From the NCBI RefSeq assembly GCF_943193065.1, contig NZ_CALPCS010000006.1:44157-108156 (forward strand): DNA of 64,000 bases. Reading direction: 5' to 3'. The notes below the pieces were generated by a model. It made no database searches, was not told the DNA's origin, and was given only the letters and a program-made list of their open reading frames with translations. A program made the translations under genes and the position numbers. This document shows, piece after piece, positions 36,980 through 46,617 of this stretch (its first letter is position 1; every line of letters begins with the position of its first letter). This DNA is from Veillonella agrestimuris. Lineage in GTDB: Bacteria; Bacillota; Negativicutes; Veillonellales; Veillonellaceae.

Positions 36980-38143
36980 ATGAACATTTTACTAATCTCA
37001 TCAGATAATAATAAAACCTCAGGTGCCTTTTTATGTCTTGTTGAGTTAGCAGAACGATTGCAAAGAATAGACAAGCATAGGGTAGTAGTGGTTTTACCTA
37101 AGTCAGGAGATGGACAATTATTATTAGATGAACGCAATATTGAGTATATATTAGTGCCAATGTTAAGTTGGGTTGTATTTAATAATATGTCGCTTGCATC
37201 AATTGCTAAATATATTATTAAGTACATGGGACTTATCTTTAACCTATATGCATTAATGCGATTGTGTTGGATTATTCATAAATATAAGATTGATATTGTC
37301 CATAATAATACTATTTTCACCTATGTGGGTGCATTAGCAGCGCATATTATGGGAAGGTTGGTTATTTGGCATATACGTGAAAGTTTGAGAGATGCATTTA
37401 ATTCTAAAATTATATTCTCTAATGTGGGATATAAATTAATTAATAGCTCAGATCAAATTATTTTCACGTCAAAAAAACTACAAGATAGATATCCTGAGAT
37501 ATCCCAATCTAATAGTCGAGTCGTTTATGATGGAGTCCCTTTAAAGTTTTATAATACCCATTTTATATTAGAAAAGAACATTGTTACTCTTGTAACGATA
37601 GGCCATTTAAATGCTAATAAAAATCAGAGACTTCTTATTGAAGTACTCGGTAGCCTCTATAAAAAGGGGGTTTCTAATTTTCAGACCCATATTGTTGGAG
37701 ATGGAGAATTAAAAATTGAGCTGATAGATCTTGTCTCTGAACTTGGTTTAGAAAAGCATATTAGATTTGAAGGAAGGCGTTCAAATATAGAGGATATATT
37801 ACTATCTTCAGATATTCTTGTATCTACATCTATTGCAGAAGCTTTTGGACGAACTTTAGTAGAAGGTATGATGAGTAACTGTTTGGTTATCAGTGCTAAT
37901 AGTAAATCGAATGCAGCTGATGAATTAATCGATGATGGTGTTACAGGAATGTTGTTTGATATAAATAATCCATCTGATTTAGAAAATATATTATCAGATA
38001 TTCTTACATCATCAGATCGGAGATGCTATCAAAATATAGCGCTTCAAGGAAACAAAAAAAGCCTTGCATCATTTTCGGAAGATGTAAGTTTTTATAACAT
38101 GCTTGAAATTTATGAGTCAGTGATAAAAGGTAGAGAAGTATAA
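36980..38143 (+). CDS. Family 4 glycosyltransferase
   Basis: 387-residue GT-B enzyme of family GT4. The C-terminal donor domain shows VTIGHLNANKNQRLLIEV, IVGDGELKIEL, FEGRRSNIEDIL and the EAFGRTLVEGM acidic motif. It begins 2 bases after the preceding stop and its stop overlaps the next start, so the genes are tightly coupled. Specific sugar unknown. Confidence 0.87.
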   Translation: MNILLISSDNNKTSGAFLCLVELAERLQRIDKHRVVVVLPKSGDGQLLLDERNIEYILVPMLSWVVFNNMSLASIAKYIIKYMGLIFNLYALMRLCWIIHKYKIDIVHNNTIFTYVGALAAHIMGRLVIWHIRESLRDAFNSKIIFSNVGYKLINSSDQIIFTSKKLQDRYPEISQSNSRVVYDGVPLKFYNTHFILEKNIVTLVTIGHLNANKNQRLLIEVLGSLYKKGVSNFQTHIVGDGELKIELIDLVSELGLEKHIRFEGRRSNIEDILLSSDILVSTSIAEAFGRTLVEGMMSNCLVISANSKSNAADELIDDGVTGMLFDINNPSDLENILSDILTSSDRRCYQNIALQGNKKSLASFSEDVSFYNMLEIYESVIKGREV

Positions 38144-39117
38144 TGAATGATAAAATTCTTACTATATCAATAGCTGCATATAATGTAGCATCGGTTATCG
38201 ATGATTGTTTAGCTAGCTTAGTAAGTAGTCGCTATATAGATCAATTAGATATCATTGTTGTTGATGATGGTTCAAAGGATGATACTCCTCAGCACGTAGA
38301 ATCTTTTGTTGAAAAATACCCTAATAGTATCCGCTATGTGGGGAAGGAAAATGGTGGGCATGGTTCTACTATTAACACATCTCTTAAATTAGCGAAAGGG
38401 AAATACTTCAAAGTTATTGATGGGGATGATTGGGTCGATACAAAAGAGTTTGATCGATTAATTGAATTTTTAAACCAAGCTACTGAAGATTTAGTTTTAA
38501 CTGATTATGATGAAGTGTATAGTCATAGCTCGACCCCAGTACATGTATTACCTTATTTAGATAGAAATATAGAATATAATTTATCAAGTTTAATTAACTT
38601 TGATTATTTACCAATGCATGCGATAACAGTAAAACTAGACACGTATTTACAAAAAAATGAGATGATATCAGAACATCGATTTTATGTAGATACAGAGTTT
38701 GTATACTTCGTTCTATCTAGTATCAATAATTTTATAATCACTAATGGATCAGTATATCAATATAGATTAGATCAACCAACTCAAAGTGTAAGTAGTATGG
38801 GTATATTTAAACATATTGAAGATTTACCGTATATACTTCTTCGTTTGTTGGGCTTATATTCTAAAGAAAGTAATATTGATAGTGATAGAAGTCAGATTTT
38901 ATTTAATATTATTGCATCAAGATATAAGCTTTTATTTTATTGGTTTAGTATAATTACAGACTCATCTAAAGACGCTATTCTTATTAATTTTGATAAGACT
39001 GTTAAAAAAAATTATACCAGTGTGTATAATCGAATTTCTATCGGGAAATATGCATTGATACGCTTAAATTATAGTTTAGGTTTAGCAATAGTAAGAGCTA
39101 TGCGAAAGCTAGTATAA
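38143..39117 (+). CDS. Family 2 glycosyltransferase
   Basis: 324-residue GT-A transferase. Motifs are LTISIAAYNVASVIDDCL, VVDDGSKDDTPQ, GKENGGHGSTINTSL and the DxD site VIDGDDWVD. The start codon overlaps the previous stop (TAATG). It is part of the repeat-unit assembly operon. Confidence 0.86.
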   Translation: MNDKILTISIAAYNVASVIDDCLASLVSSRYIDQLDIIVVDDGSKDDTPQHVESFVEKYPNSIRYVGKENGGHGSTINTSLKLAKGKYFKVIDGDDWVDTKEFDRLIEFLNQATEDLVLTDYDEVYSHSSTPVHVLPYLDRNIEYNLSSLINFDYLPMHAITVKLDTYLQKNEMISEHRFYVDTEFVYFVLSSINNFIITNGSVYQYRLDQPTQSVSSMGIFKHIEDLPYILLRLLGLYSKESNIDSDRSQILFNIIASRYKLLFYWFSIITDSSKDAILINFDKTVKKNYTSVYNRISIGKYALIRLNYSLGLAIVRAMRKLV

Positions 39118-39148
39118 AGAAAGAATTTTATAATTGAGGGTAGGATGA

Positions 39149-40396
39149 ATGGTATTTAAGCCGACAAAGCTTATAGAAAATATTTTTTCTATGGTTTTAT
39201 TGCGTGCATTAGAATATATTCTGTCATTTTTGCTGATTCCTTATTTGTTGATTGTTTTGGGACCAGCAAATATGGGAAGTATTGTCTTTGCACAAAGTAT
39301 AATGGCATACTTAGTGCTTATATCTAGTTACGGCTTTAATTTAACTGCTCCACGAGCAATAGCTAAAGCAGAGCCTATTGAGTATGCTCAACTATTTTCT
39401 AAATACATGTATGGATCAATTGCCTTGGGCGGGATTGCGACCTTCTTATTATTAATTAGCATTTTTGTATGTATGCAAATTGGTATTGAAATTGACCTTG
39501 TTTTGTATTTAGCTGCTTATACGGCTGTTATTGGTAATATTATATTCCCTATTTGGTTTTTCCAAGGGATTCAAGAAATGAGATACATTACTATATTAAA
39601 TTTAGCGGGGAGACTATTATGTATTCTCGGTATTTTTACTCTCGTAAAAGATCCTGAGGACTATAGGTTGGCAGCTTTACTTTTGTCATGTGCGCCATGT
39701 ATTTCTGGAATATTATCTTTAATCTTATTAACTAAACGATATAACTCTCTATGGACAATACCTAAATGGGGAGAATTCATTGTAATCTATAAGGAAGGAT
39801 GGCTCATCTTTGCTTCTACTATTGTTATAAATCTTTATACTACAACATCTATTATTATTTTGGGTTTACTCACTAATAATACTGTCGTTGGTTATTACAG
39901 TGCTGCCGATAAGTTATTAGGAAGTATTCGAAGAATGGTGATGGCTGTAAATGATGCGGTATATCCACATATTAATCGGTTATTAAAAAATTCTTATGTG
40001 GAAGGCATAAAATTCTTAAAGAAACAGTTATATATCTATACAGTTGTAGGGTTTTTAGGCGGATTAATACTAGTTTTCTGGGGAGATTTTATTATTATTT
40101 CCTTATTGGGTGAAGAGTATAGAGAATCTATTATATTGTTTAAAATTATGGCTTTTGTACCTATGATTGTTGCCATGAGTAATGTATTAGGTTATGAAAC
40201 TATGCTTTCCCTACACATGGAATCTATTTATAGCAAAATTTTAATGATAGCGGCTTGCATAAGCTTACTTATTATCGTTCCATTAACATATTATTATGGC
40301 GGGGTTGGGACTGCTGTAACAACGATAATAACAGAGATATTCGTAACTTGTACTATGGCATATGTGATTTATCGCAAGAAGATTTATAAGATTTAA
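39149..40396 (+). CDS. wzx: Wzx-type O-unit flippase
   Basis: 415-residue polytopic membrane protein of the polysaccharide-export (MOP superfamily) type with about 12 helices. It begins with NIFSMVLLRALEYILSFLLIPYLLIVLG and has LGPANMGSIVFAQSI near the N-terminus. It should flip undecaprenyl-linked repeat units to the periplasm. It follows the glycosyltransferases in the operon. A hairpin follows at 40474-40520. Confidence 0.88.
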   Translation: MVFKPTKLIENIFSMVLLRALEYILSFLLIPYLLIVLGPANMGSIVFAQSIMAYLVLISSYGFNLTAPRAIAKAEPIEYAQLFSKYMYGSIALGGIATFLLLISIFVCMQIGIEIDLVLYLAAYTAVIGNIIFPIWFFQGIQEMRYITILNLAGRLLCILGIFTLVKDPEDYRLAALLLSCAPCISGILSLILLTKRYNSLWTIPKWGEFIVIYKEGWLIFASTIVINLYTTTSIIILGLLTNNTVVGYYSAADKLLGSIRRMVMAVNDAVYPHINRLLKNSYVEGIKFLKKQLYIYTVVGFLGGLILVFWGDFIIISLLGEEYRESIILFKIMAFVPMIVAMSNVLGYETMLSLHMESIYSKILMIAACISLLIIVPLTYYYGGVGTAVTTIITEIFVTCTMAYVIYRKKIYKI

Positions 40397-40473
40397 TAAA
40401 GTTAAAAACTAGTTTCTCTAGAAAAGGGAAGTCATTTAGGAGACTCTGTTGAATCTATTACGATCAATCACGC

Positions 40474-40520
40474 AAAGGCTCTTTTAACACCTTAAACTGG
40501 TGCTATTGGGGGGCCTTTTT
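40474..40520 (+). terminator. Putative terminator after the flippase gene
   Basis: AAAGGC at 40474 pairs with GGCCTTT near 40512, with an inner ACACC/GGTG stem, and a five-T run ends at 40520. The stem is imperfect. The same stretch might include the end of the adjoining IS30 relic. Confidence 0.45.
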
Positions 40521-40558
40521 ATCTTGGATAGAAACGAAAGTTTAAAAAGAGTATTTGG

Positions 40559-40732
40559 TTTATTGATGTTGTTGATTTTTCTAAAGTTAATGATTTGTTT
40601 GCATGTCCTTATTCTGTATGGGAATGTGGTTCTAATAAAAGGCAAAATGGACTACTTAGAAGCTTTATACCTAAAGATAGGTTAGCAATACTTTTGGGAT
40701 ATTGGGATAAAATTTTTAAGGTGTTGCATTAA
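40559..40732 (+). pseudogene. IS30-family transposase relic, upstream piece
   Basis: A stop-free frame encodes KVNDLFACPYSVWECGSN then KRQNGLLRSFIPKD. This matches the conserved C-terminal catalytic stretch of IS30 transposases (DPYSSWQRGSNENTNGLLRQ-FPKG); the catalytic glutamate of NEN is lost, so it is dead. Matching sequence ends around 40680, after FIPKD. The continuation of the family sequence reappears at 42519, beyond the polymerase gene. The remainder of the 40397-40843 gap shows no gene. Confidence 0.65.
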
Positions 40733-40843
40733 GCCTATATACTCTTTAGAGGTATATAGATAAGTGCACTATGAATTCGTTGTGTATTAAACCAATGTAC
40801 ATAAATTTAAAAGGGATTTAGTAATGTAATGGAGGTATAATTT

Positions 40844-42412
40844 ATGAATCCGTCTATACGAGATGGTTTATTTTATTTAATTGTGTTATTTACAATTTTT
40901 ACTCAAATTCCGAAGATCCTTCAATTAAATTTTATAGGTGGGTTTTTAGGAACTGATTTAAGCTTCTATCCTATATTAATTGGGGTATTATATTCATTTT
41001 ACATTATATACAAGAATAAATCTGAATTAGTAATAACACGAGATGATAAAATTTGGGGAATATATATCGTGATTTATATTGGTATATTACTCATTTCGTT
41101 TATCCATGGTCTTGTTATATATCCTTATTATGATGTTATTTTATCCGGTCCAGTAACTCAAGTTGAAAAATTACCTATGATACAAAAAACTTTAGCATCA
41201 ATAGGGATACATATTGATGCTAATACGCTATTAATGTATTCTATGGTTTTGAGACCTATTAAAATTTTTGTAATAGAATGTTTTTGGTATTTTACGGTTC
41301 CTTATATGATATATAGTTGGTATAAATTTAATATTAATAGAGGAATTAGAATATTAGTAAAAGGTACGTACGGGGCTACCATTATTGTATGTATCTATTC
41401 TATATTAGATATATTATATTTATGGGGCAATTTTTCAGCTGAACATATATTAAGTATCCTTAATCCAGTAGTTCATGAGATAAGTAGTAATGGGACTTGG
41501 TGGCCACCTCTTTTTTGGAATAATCAATTAAGGTCTGTATTTGCAGAACCATCTTTTTATGGGATTTTTGCAGCTTTTGCGATGCCTATTTTATGGTATA
41601 AGCTAATTGAAGTGACAAACAACAAAGAACGAATTATAAATATGGTTGTAATATTTATGTTTAATTATGGGTTGTTTTTGACTCGAGCCCGAACTGCGAC
41701 TATCTTGTTACTTATTGAATTGTTAGTGCTTATATTTTTTACTATATGGAATAAGGAAAAAACTTTTATTAAGAATACAGTATTAGTTTTATTCTGTTCG
41801 CTATTAGCTTTTGGGGGAGCTATACTCTCTTTAGATGTTATGCCTGGAAGTCCGCAAAGTACAAAACAAATTTACGAAGTAGAGAAAAAGGATACTGTAA
41901 AGGAATATGTAACTGACAATATAGCTTCCGCTGTTAGTACTGACAAAAGGAGTAATCGTGCGCGGTTATCCATTATTGAATCAAGTGTAGAAATTGGAAA
42001 ACAACATCCATTACTCGGGGTAGGAACTGGTTTTAGAAGTTCTTATACACCTGATTATCTTTCCACTGAGGCATTAAATGATCCAGAAGTTCAAAGCTGG
42101 ATTCAATATCAGAAGGAAAGAGGTTTAATGCAGTCTGGATTTCCTAACTTAAGTGAGTATGCTGTTCGTTTTGCAGAAGGTGGAATTTTAGGATTATTAA
42201 TATTTTTAGTTGCTCCAGTTTATTTGGGTTTTAAATTACTTAAGGAGATATTCCGTACAAAGAATTTAATTAATAGAACTCAATTAATTTTTTTCTTTAT
42301 TTCGTTTTTAGGGATTATGGTAACAGGACTTATCAATAATTTGAGTATTACTTGCTGTTATTATATTTTAATGGGACTTGGATATGCTTTAATAAAAAAT
42401 CAGTCTGCTTAA
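40844..42412 (+). CDS. Wzy-like O-antigen polymerase
   Basis: 522-residue polytopic membrane protein with about 11-12 helices and a large periplasmic segment (about 310-440, with GVGTGFRSSYTPDYL). SVFAEPSFYGIF and a late LINNLS helix are like Wzy/O-antigen polymerase proteins. It follows the flippase and should polymerise flipped repeat units. The gene is very AT-rich and is bracketed by two pieces of one IS30 relic, which suggests it was inserted or exchanged by recombination. Confidence 0.75.
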   Translation: MNPSIRDGLFYLIVLFTIFTQIPKILQLNFIGGFLGTDLSFYPILIGVLYSFYIIYKNKSELVITRDDKIWGIYIVIYIGILLISFIHGLVIYPYYDVILSGPVTQVEKLPMIQKTLASIGIHIDANTLLMYSMVLRPIKIFVIECFWYFTVPYMIYSWYKFNINRGIRILVKGTYGATIIVCIYSILDILYLWGNFSAEHILSILNPVVHEISSNGTWWPPLFWNNQLRSVFAEPSFYGIFAAFAMPILWYKLIEVTNNKERIINMVVIFMFNYGLFLTRARTATILLLIELLVLIFFTIWNKEKTFIKNTVLVLFCSLLAFGGAILSLDVMPGSPQSTKQIYEVEKKDTVKEYVTDNIASAVSTDKRSNRARLSIIESSVEIGKQHPLLGVGTGFRSSYTPDYLSTEALNDPEVQSWIQYQKERGLMQSGFPNLSEYAVRFAEGGILGLLIFLVAPVYLGFKLLKEIFRTKNLINRTQLIFFFISFLGIMVTGLINNLSITCCYYILMGLGYALIKNQSA

Positions 42413-42440
42413 TTGTAAATTAAAACTGGACGCATAAATA

Positions 42441-42512
42441 AATCCATAGTGAAAACTGTATATTATGATTTAGATGTCTGATCAAAATTTAAATAGATAA
42501 TCACTATGGATT
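42441..42512. repeat. Perfect 12-bp inverted repeat
   Basis: AATCCATAGTGA at 42441-42452 and its exact complement at 42501-42512, with 48 bases between. It may be a weak terminator stem for the polymerase gene, although no T run follows, or a remnant of mobile-element ends, since an IS30 relic starts right after it. Confidence 0.5.
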
Positions 42513-42518
42513 ATTTAG

Positions 42519-42715
42519 GTGCTTTATAACTAAAAGGGATGCCTATTAACAATGTTTCTGATAGAATGTTATAACAAGCAATCCAATGGTGTAACAATTT
42601 GCCTCGAGAATTACTACACTATAAAGTACTACAAGATATCTTTTTAGAAGAAGTTAGAAAAATAGGATTGTTAAAGACATTAGAAAAGAGATTATTCTGT
42701 CAAGTATATTGTTGA
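42519..42715 (+). pseudogene. IS30-family transposase relic, C-terminal piece
   Basis: Reading across a frameshift and a stop gives FITK, KGMPINNVSDRML and QAIQWCNNLPRELLHYKVL-QDIFLEE. This follows the end of IS30 transposases (FPKGT-INNVSD ... NNRPRKxLxYKTPxEVF). It picks up exactly where the piece at 40559 stops, and the join bases (GCTTTATAxCTAAA) are present in both. The remaining bases to 42908 are AT-rich, with no other gene seen. Confidence 0.65.
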
Positions 42716-42908
42716 TTTTTCTATAAGCACATTTTCTCCTCCATACATGATTTTTGGTAATATATTATATAGAATAATGATATGCTATAGATATATTTTA
42801 TAAATAGTGACAGACTTTATTATATTTACATATTTTGTAGTAAACTAAACGAGAATTATAGACTCTAGTTACTATGCTAAATATAGAACATATGGAATAG
42901 GAGCAGCA

Positions 42909-43673
42909 ATGATGAATATTAGAGTTTTAATAGCAACACATAAGCAATATTGGATGCCTACAGAATCTGTATATATGCCTATTCACGTTGGCCGTGAAGG
43001 GAAAGATGATTTAGGCTATGTAGGGGATAATACGGGTGACCATATATCACTTAAAAATCCTAATTACTGTGAATTGACAGCCTTATATTGGGCTTGGAAA
43101 AATTTAGACGCCGATTATATCGGCCTCGTTCATTACCGCCGGTATTTTACTAATAAAGAAGTGCGTTCCGTAGAAGGTAAAAAAGAGCAAATTTTGACTA
43201 CTGCTAATTGGGAAGAGTTATTGAGTAAACACCCTGTTGTAGTAGCCGATAAGCGTAAATATTACATCGAATCGAATCGTTCACATTATAACCATGCGCA
43301 CCATAGCGAAGGATTAGATGTGACGGAAGAAATCATTGCCGAGCTATACCCTGAATACAGTGCAGCCTTTATGAAGGTTTGCAATCGGACTTGGGCACAT
43401 ATGTTCAATATGTTTGTTATGCGTCGCGATTTGTACGATCAATATTGTGAATGGATGTTTACTATCTTAGGGGAATTAGAAAAACGTGTCGATATTTCTC
43501 ATTACGATGTTTACGAATCTCGTATTTATGGATTTGTTAGCGAAATTTTACTCGACGTATGGCTTGAGAAAAATGAAATTCCTTATAAAGAACAAAACGT
43601 ATCCTTTATGGAACCGCAGAATTGGGTGAAAAAAGGCGGTGCCTTCTTGTTGAGAAAATTGGGTATTAAATAA
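42909..43673 (+). CDS. DUF4422 glycosyltransferase-like protein
   Basis: 254-residue protein of the DUF4422 family, found in capsule and O-antigen loci and generally treated as a glycosyltransferase. The typical segment is NPNYCELTALYWAWKN-x-DADYIGLVHYRRYF, with later HMFNMFVMRRDLYDQYC. AGGAG lies upstream of a double ATG. Base composition is richer in GC than the preceding polymerase. It is probably the last gene of the glycan locus. Confidence 0.82.
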   Translation: MMNIRVLIATHKQYWMPTESVYMPIHVGREGKDDLGYVGDNTGDHISLKNPNYCELTALYWAWKNLDADYIGLVHYRRYFTNKEVRSVEGKKEQILTTANWEELLSKHPVVVADKRKYYIESNRSHYNHAHHSEGLDVTEEIIAELYPEYSAAFMKVCNRTWAHMFNMFVMRRDLYDQYCEWMFTILGELEKRVDISHYDVYESRIYGFVSEILLDVWLEKNEIPYKEQNVSFMEPQNWVKKGGAFLLRKLGIK

Positions 43674-43781
43674 AGTATTCTAAAAGACTAACATGAATAC
43701 ACTTCTCAGGGAATAGTGGGTATTGTTTTATTATTAGTTGTAAATCCTAAATACTATAAGAAGAGAAAGTAAGGAGATTTA

Positions 43782-44393
43782 ATGAAAACAACGGTGAAAA
43801 ATCGTTTAATTGAAGCATATAATCAATTAGAAACTGATGATGCTAAAACTGCAATTAAATACCATTTTGAGTATAATTTAGTACAAGTTAATCTATATTT
43901 TGATAATTATGATTTTAAGAATCCTAGCTTATGTATATTTTTAAAGTATAAGGAGCATAGTTATTTCACAACTCTTAAGATGAATAATACAGGGGGCAGC
44001 AACCAATATTTAGACAAATTAAATTCAACAATACGTCATCAGATTATTGATGATAATGGAAAATTACTCTCTTTTTTTGAATGTATTGATACACATATTT
44101 TAGAGAGAAGATTTGAGAAAATTTATTATGGTACTGATAAATCTTTTAATCAAGCGATGAATAGTAAGAGAAAAGAGAATGGGAATGAAGAGTTTTCTTT
44201 TATAAAAGGGATTAAGAGAGGTATTATGTCTGATAAAATGGAGAACTGGGTACTTCAGAACACATCTGTTAATTATGGGGATATTAAATTGGTGAAGACA
44301 AAGAAATATACATTTATAAGGACAAATGATATTACTAAAAGAATAAAGCTTGATATTATCTTTGAAAATAAAGGTCTTCGATCAGCATTTTGA
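43782..44393 (+). CDS. Hypothetical protein
   Basis: 203-residue AT-rich gene that I do not recognise. No signal peptide or membrane helix is seen; it looks like a mixed alpha/beta, lysine-rich cytoplasmic protein. AAGGAG lies 6 bases before the ATG. It lies between the glycan locus and the flavoprotein repeats, at the start of the accessory region, and its composition fits acquired DNA. A phage-type or nuclease-like role came to mind, but nothing in the sequence supports it. Confidence 0.6.
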   Translation: MKTTVKNRLIEAYNQLETDDAKTAIKYHFEYNLVQVNLYFDNYDFKNPSLCIFLKYKEHSYFTTLKMNNTGGSNQYLDKLNSTIRHQIIDDNGKLLSFFECIDTHILERRFEKIYYGTDKSFNQAMNSKRKENGNEEFSFIKGIKRGIMSDKMENWVLQNTSVNYGDIKLVKTKKYTFIRTNDITKRIKLDIIFENKGLRSAF

Positions 44394-44437
44394 CGTAGAG
44401 AATTTTAGTTAAGAGTTTTAGCTTTATAAATGAAAAA

Positions 44438-44462
44438 CGGAGTAATACAATGTATTACTCCG
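44438..44462 (+). terminator. Hairpin after the hypothetical gene
   Basis: A 12-bp perfect stem with a one-base centre (CGGAGTAATACA and its complement) lies 45 bases after the stop codon. The flank is GCTAAATTTTA rather than a pure T run, so termination is likely but weak. Confidence 0.45.
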
Positions 44463-44543
44463 GCTAAATTTTATCCTATAAACCTTATGGTGTTATAAGA
44501 TAGTTTTTGTGTAAATTTACAGGGGTAGATTATTTTGACTATC

Positions 44544-45176
44544 TCACAAAGTGTGTGTGTACACTTTATCTTCTTTTTCTGGAGCCTCAACAATACCTTT
44601 GGAGGAAGCCATGATTTTTATAAGGTAAGCCATGTTTTTACCGAGAATGCGCATGATTTGGGTGCCTTCTATGTCTTGTACTATTTCACCTGGTGTTGTG
44701 CCGTAGATGATATTCCAGTAGTTTGATGTAGGGATCATTATTTCAGAATAGGACAGGTAGTAATTTAACTCGTTTAATGTAGAAATACCACCTTCACGGC
44801 GATCTGCGACAATGGCTGCACCTACTTTATGGCGGAATAAGTTGCCATTAGATGTGCTCACATAGAAGAGTCGATCTAGGAAGGATTTCATTGTACCTGG
44901 TACGCCAGAATAGTGAACAGGAGATCCTAGTAAAATTCCAGCAGCTTCTTTTACTTTTTGGATGGATTCGTTAACGATGTCATTTGTAATTATGCATTGC
45001 TCATTTTGTTTCATGCTACAATTGCCACATGCAATACAGCCACGAATTGACTGGTTTCCAACATGGATGATTTCGAATTTAATACCTGCCATTTCTAATT
45101 CTTTGCCTACTAATTGTAGGGCGTGATACGTGTTGCCATTAATTTTAGGACTGCCGTTAAATGCTACTACTTTCAT
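44544..45176 (-). CDS. Iron-sulfur flavoprotein / NAD(P)H-FMN reductase family, copy 1
   Basis: 210-residue flavodoxin-fold protein. The N-terminal FMN loop is AFNGSPKINGNT. The compact cluster CIACGNC-x6-C (about residues 47-59) matches the 4Fe-4S motif of Isf-type flavoproteins. The FMN site SPVHYSGVPGTMKSFLDR and the later DRREGG follow. It probably shuttles electrons in redox stress. Two paralogues lie at 51886 (broken) and 55022. Copy 1 and the broken copy also share about 130 bases of upstream DNA with a TTATAATAAT promoter (complement of 45230-45235). Confidence 0.83.
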   Translation of the reverse strand: MKVVAFNGSPKINGNTYHALQLVGKELEMAGIKFEIIHVGNQSIRGCIACGNCSMKQNEQCIITNDIVNESIQKVKEAAGILLGSPVHYSGVPGTMKSFLDRLFYVSTSNGNLFRHKVGAAIVADRREGGISTLNELNYYLSYSEIMIPTSNYWNIIYGTTPGEIVQDIEGTQIMRILGKNMAYLIKIMASSKGIVEAPEKEDKVYTHTL

Positions 45177-45412
45177 TAGAACTTTTTACCTCATATATTA
45201 TATATAATAGTGTGTTAGTAAGTGTAATTATTATAACATAGGTTAGTATTATATAATCTGAATTATAGTATGTTTTGAGTTTAGTTAGAGTACAATATAT
45301 AATCATTTTTTAGGTAAATATAAATATGGATACGCCATAACTACCATTTTATGTTATCTTTTATTAGAAAAGTTGCTATCTTTATGGGTAACATTAGGAG
45401 ATATTTTTTATT

Positions 45413-46417
45413 ATGAAAAACTCTATTATAGAATTATATCGTTTTTGTGGTGCAATCGTGATAGTTTTTCATCATGGGTTTATATTTGGAGAAAGATTAT
45501 ATTTTGATACAGGGTGGATATTTGTTGAGTTTTTCTTTTTATTAACAGGTTATTTTACGGCTAAGCATTTTAATAACATGGATAATATTGAGGTAGAAAA
45601 TATACCGCAAGTTGCTGTAAAATATAGCTTGAGAAAAATATATAGAACTACTTTATATGCATGGATAGGTATATTTATTGGTTTTGTTGCCTTATTAGTG
45701 AAACCAAGCTCTGGAGATATAAATATTGTTACATTGATTGCTTCAATACCCGTTAATTTGCTTTTTTTGGGAGGGACTGATCTAGGAAGTGGCCTTTATA
45801 ATTTTAACTCTCCCTTATGGTTTATTTCGAACATATTAATTTTCTTACCAATTATTATTGTATATATGTATAAAATGAAGAATTTATACATATATATTTT
45901 TTCTTGGATAATTCCATTAGCTTTATATTCTTATAATCTTGAACACATAGGCATGAGTATAACTTGGGATGTAAGCCATATGTTATATTTTAGAAGTATA
46001 GCAGATTTAATGTTAGGAACATTTTTATTTTATGTTGTAAAATGGGTACAAAAAGCAAATATTAAAGTCATGAGAAATATATCTTTACTACCAGTATCAT
46101 TAGTAATATTTATTATTTATATATTAGGGAGTATATTCATAGATATGAAAGGAACGACGATATCATTCAGTTTGATATTATTTACTTTCTTAGTATTATT
46201 AATAACGTTATTGGTGGATGATAAAATTCCAAAACAAGTAGACAAAGTATTTACTGAATTAGGTTCACTTTCATTACCTATTTATTGTATGCATTTTCCA
46301 ATTATGCAGTTGGTTCAATTCAGTGGAATTATAACAGACTATGTATTTAAAGGTGTAATATCTATAATAATAGCAATAGGGATAACTTATATTTTACGTT
46401 ATGTTAAGTTAGTGTAG
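45413..46417 (+). CDS. Acyltransferase 3 family membrane protein
   Basis: 334-residue protein with about 10 helices of the acyltransferase-3 (OafA/OacA) family, which O-acetylates or otherwise acylates surface sugars. The N-terminal signature is IIELYRFCGAIVIVFHHGF, with the likely catalytic histidines, then FVEFFFLLTGYF. It may decorate the O-antigen made upstream. The gene is very AT-rich and lies between the duplicated flavoprotein copies. Confidence 0.8.
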   Translation: MKNSIIELYRFCGAIVIVFHHGFIFGERLYFDTGWIFVEFFFLLTGYFTAKHFNNMDNIEVENIPQVAVKYSLRKIYRTTLYAWIGIFIGFVALLVKPSSGDINIVTLIASIPVNLLFLGGTDLGSGLYNFNSPLWFISNILIFLPIIIVYMYKMKNLYIYIFSWIIPLALYSYNLEHIGMSITWDVSHMLYFRSIADLMLGTFLFYVVKWVQKANIKVMRNISLLPVSLVIFIIYILGSIFIDMKGTTISFSLILFTFLVLLITLLVDDKIPKQVDKVFTELGSLSLPIYCMHFPIMQLVQFSGIITDYVFKGVISIIIAIGITYILRYVKLV

Positions 46418-46512
46418 TATGAAGGTCAATTAGACAGAGAGGTACTTCAACTTGTTTCATTTCTATAGGTTGACGCATCAATAGCAATGAGGACAATATG
46501 AAATGTAAATGT

Positions 46513-46524
46513 CCCCCCCCCCCC
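46513..46524. repeat. Poly-C tract (12 C)
   Basis: A run of twelve C in otherwise AT-rich DNA, about 95 bases after the acyltransferase stop. Long homopolymers of G or C are prone to slippage. No intact reading frame spans it, so it is either a relic of a phase-variable gene or changes a non-coding spacer. Confidence 0.85.
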
Positions 46525-46569
46525 TACATACTAGTAGTATAAGGGGAGGCAAGAAAATAATTAGAAGGG

Positions 46570-46617
46570 GCTGTAATGAAATGAACAAAAATCTTCATTT
46601 CGTTACAGCTTTTTTTG
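46570..46617 (+). terminator. Terminator after the acyltransferase
   Basis: A 16-bp near-perfect stem (46570-46585 with 46594-46609) with an 8-base loop and eight T. It closes the acyltransferase transcript, and its T run abuts the end of the ruined ATPase gene on the other strand. Confidence 0.85.

Noticed and set aside
40500..40685. Rightward 61-codon ORF after the flippase
   Set aside because: A neighbouring frame of the same DNA gives a clear IS30 transposase pattern, so this frame is a by-product.
43782..44393. Phage-type nuclease assignment for the hypothetical protein
   Set aside because: I could not identify any catalytic motif; the idea rested on composition only.
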